Shown: positions 63,949 through 64,000 of the stretch, in pieces
How positions within the stretch are numbered: position 1 is the stretch's first letter
Layout: each line of letters starts with the position of its first letter
Assembly (NCBI GenBank): GCA_904066235.2
Contig: CAJFCV020000005.1
Span: forward strand, 11,465,501-11,529,500
Reading direction: 5' to 3'
Origin: Bursaphelenchus xylophilus
Lineage: Eukaryota; Nematoda; Chromadorea; Rhabditida; Aphelenchoididae
Length of the DNA stretch: 64,000 nucleotides
Notes under the pieces: generated by a model
The model's database searches: none
What the model was told of the DNA's origin: nothing
The model's input: the letters and a program-made list of their open reading frames with translations, nothing else
Position numbers and translations under genes: made by a program

Positions 63949-64000
63949 GCACTATACTTTACAGACGAAGACCCAATTTTGCATAGTGCGTTTCACCTTT

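Noticed and set aside
1..64000. CRISPR array or bacterial operon
   Set aside because: Repeats are palindromic or tandem without regular unique spacers, and the genes have introns, so the DNA is eukaryotic.

Overview
The window reads as nuclear DNA of a nematode. The evidence is compact multi-exon genes with GT..AG introns and TTTCAG-type acceptors, acceptor-like sites just before start codons that look like spliced-leader addition sites, AATAAA poly(A) signals, and nematode-type protein families: a serpentine chemoreceptor of the Srab/Sra kind, a CAP/venom-allergen-like protein, a double-ShKT secreted protein and a CPG4-like cysteine-rich secreted protein. I cannot name the species.

Six gene models can be assembled with consistent reading frames across splice sites. 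(1) 10,900-13,667 (+), secreted Cys-rich protein. (2) 14,413-15,898 (-), Myb/SANT-like nuclear protein, tail to tail with gene 1. (3) 45,962-50,695 (+), a short secreted prepropeptide that looks like a neuropeptide precursor. (4) 53,266-56,147 (+), seven-transmembrane chemoreceptor. (5) 57,392-59,449 (+), CAP-domain secreted protein. (6) 62,981-63,719 (+), secreted protein with two ShKT domains. Genes 1, 3, 5 and 6 enter the secretory pathway, gene 4 is a membrane receptor and gene 2 is probably nuclear. I see no operon: spacing is kilobases and both strands are used.

The rest is unusually rich in inverted repeats. The commonest is a roughly 150-bp hairpin family ending in CAGTCTGTCGGGAAAATAA / its complement, flanked by TA (about 45 complete or partial copies in four subfamilies). 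Other families are elements built from the 9-mer GCACWGTGC, the 'GTCGCACTTGG' family, the 'GATCCAGTGGC' family, GC-rich hAT-like elements with 8-bp target duplications, 'CAGGGTCTTTC' elements, a palindromic mariner derivative, and two copies of a foldback element with a tRNA-like Pol III core. Several are nested, up to three levels in an intron of the CAP gene. Several hairpins have grown into tandem arrays (21, 32, 48, 69 and 126 bp periods).

The 30 kb between the divergent genes 2 and 3 (about 16.0-45.9 kb) holds no gene I can support. Blocks of repeats there alternate with non-repetitive islands carrying GATA-like, homeobox-like and forkhead-like motifs. I infer that the islands may be regulatory DNA.
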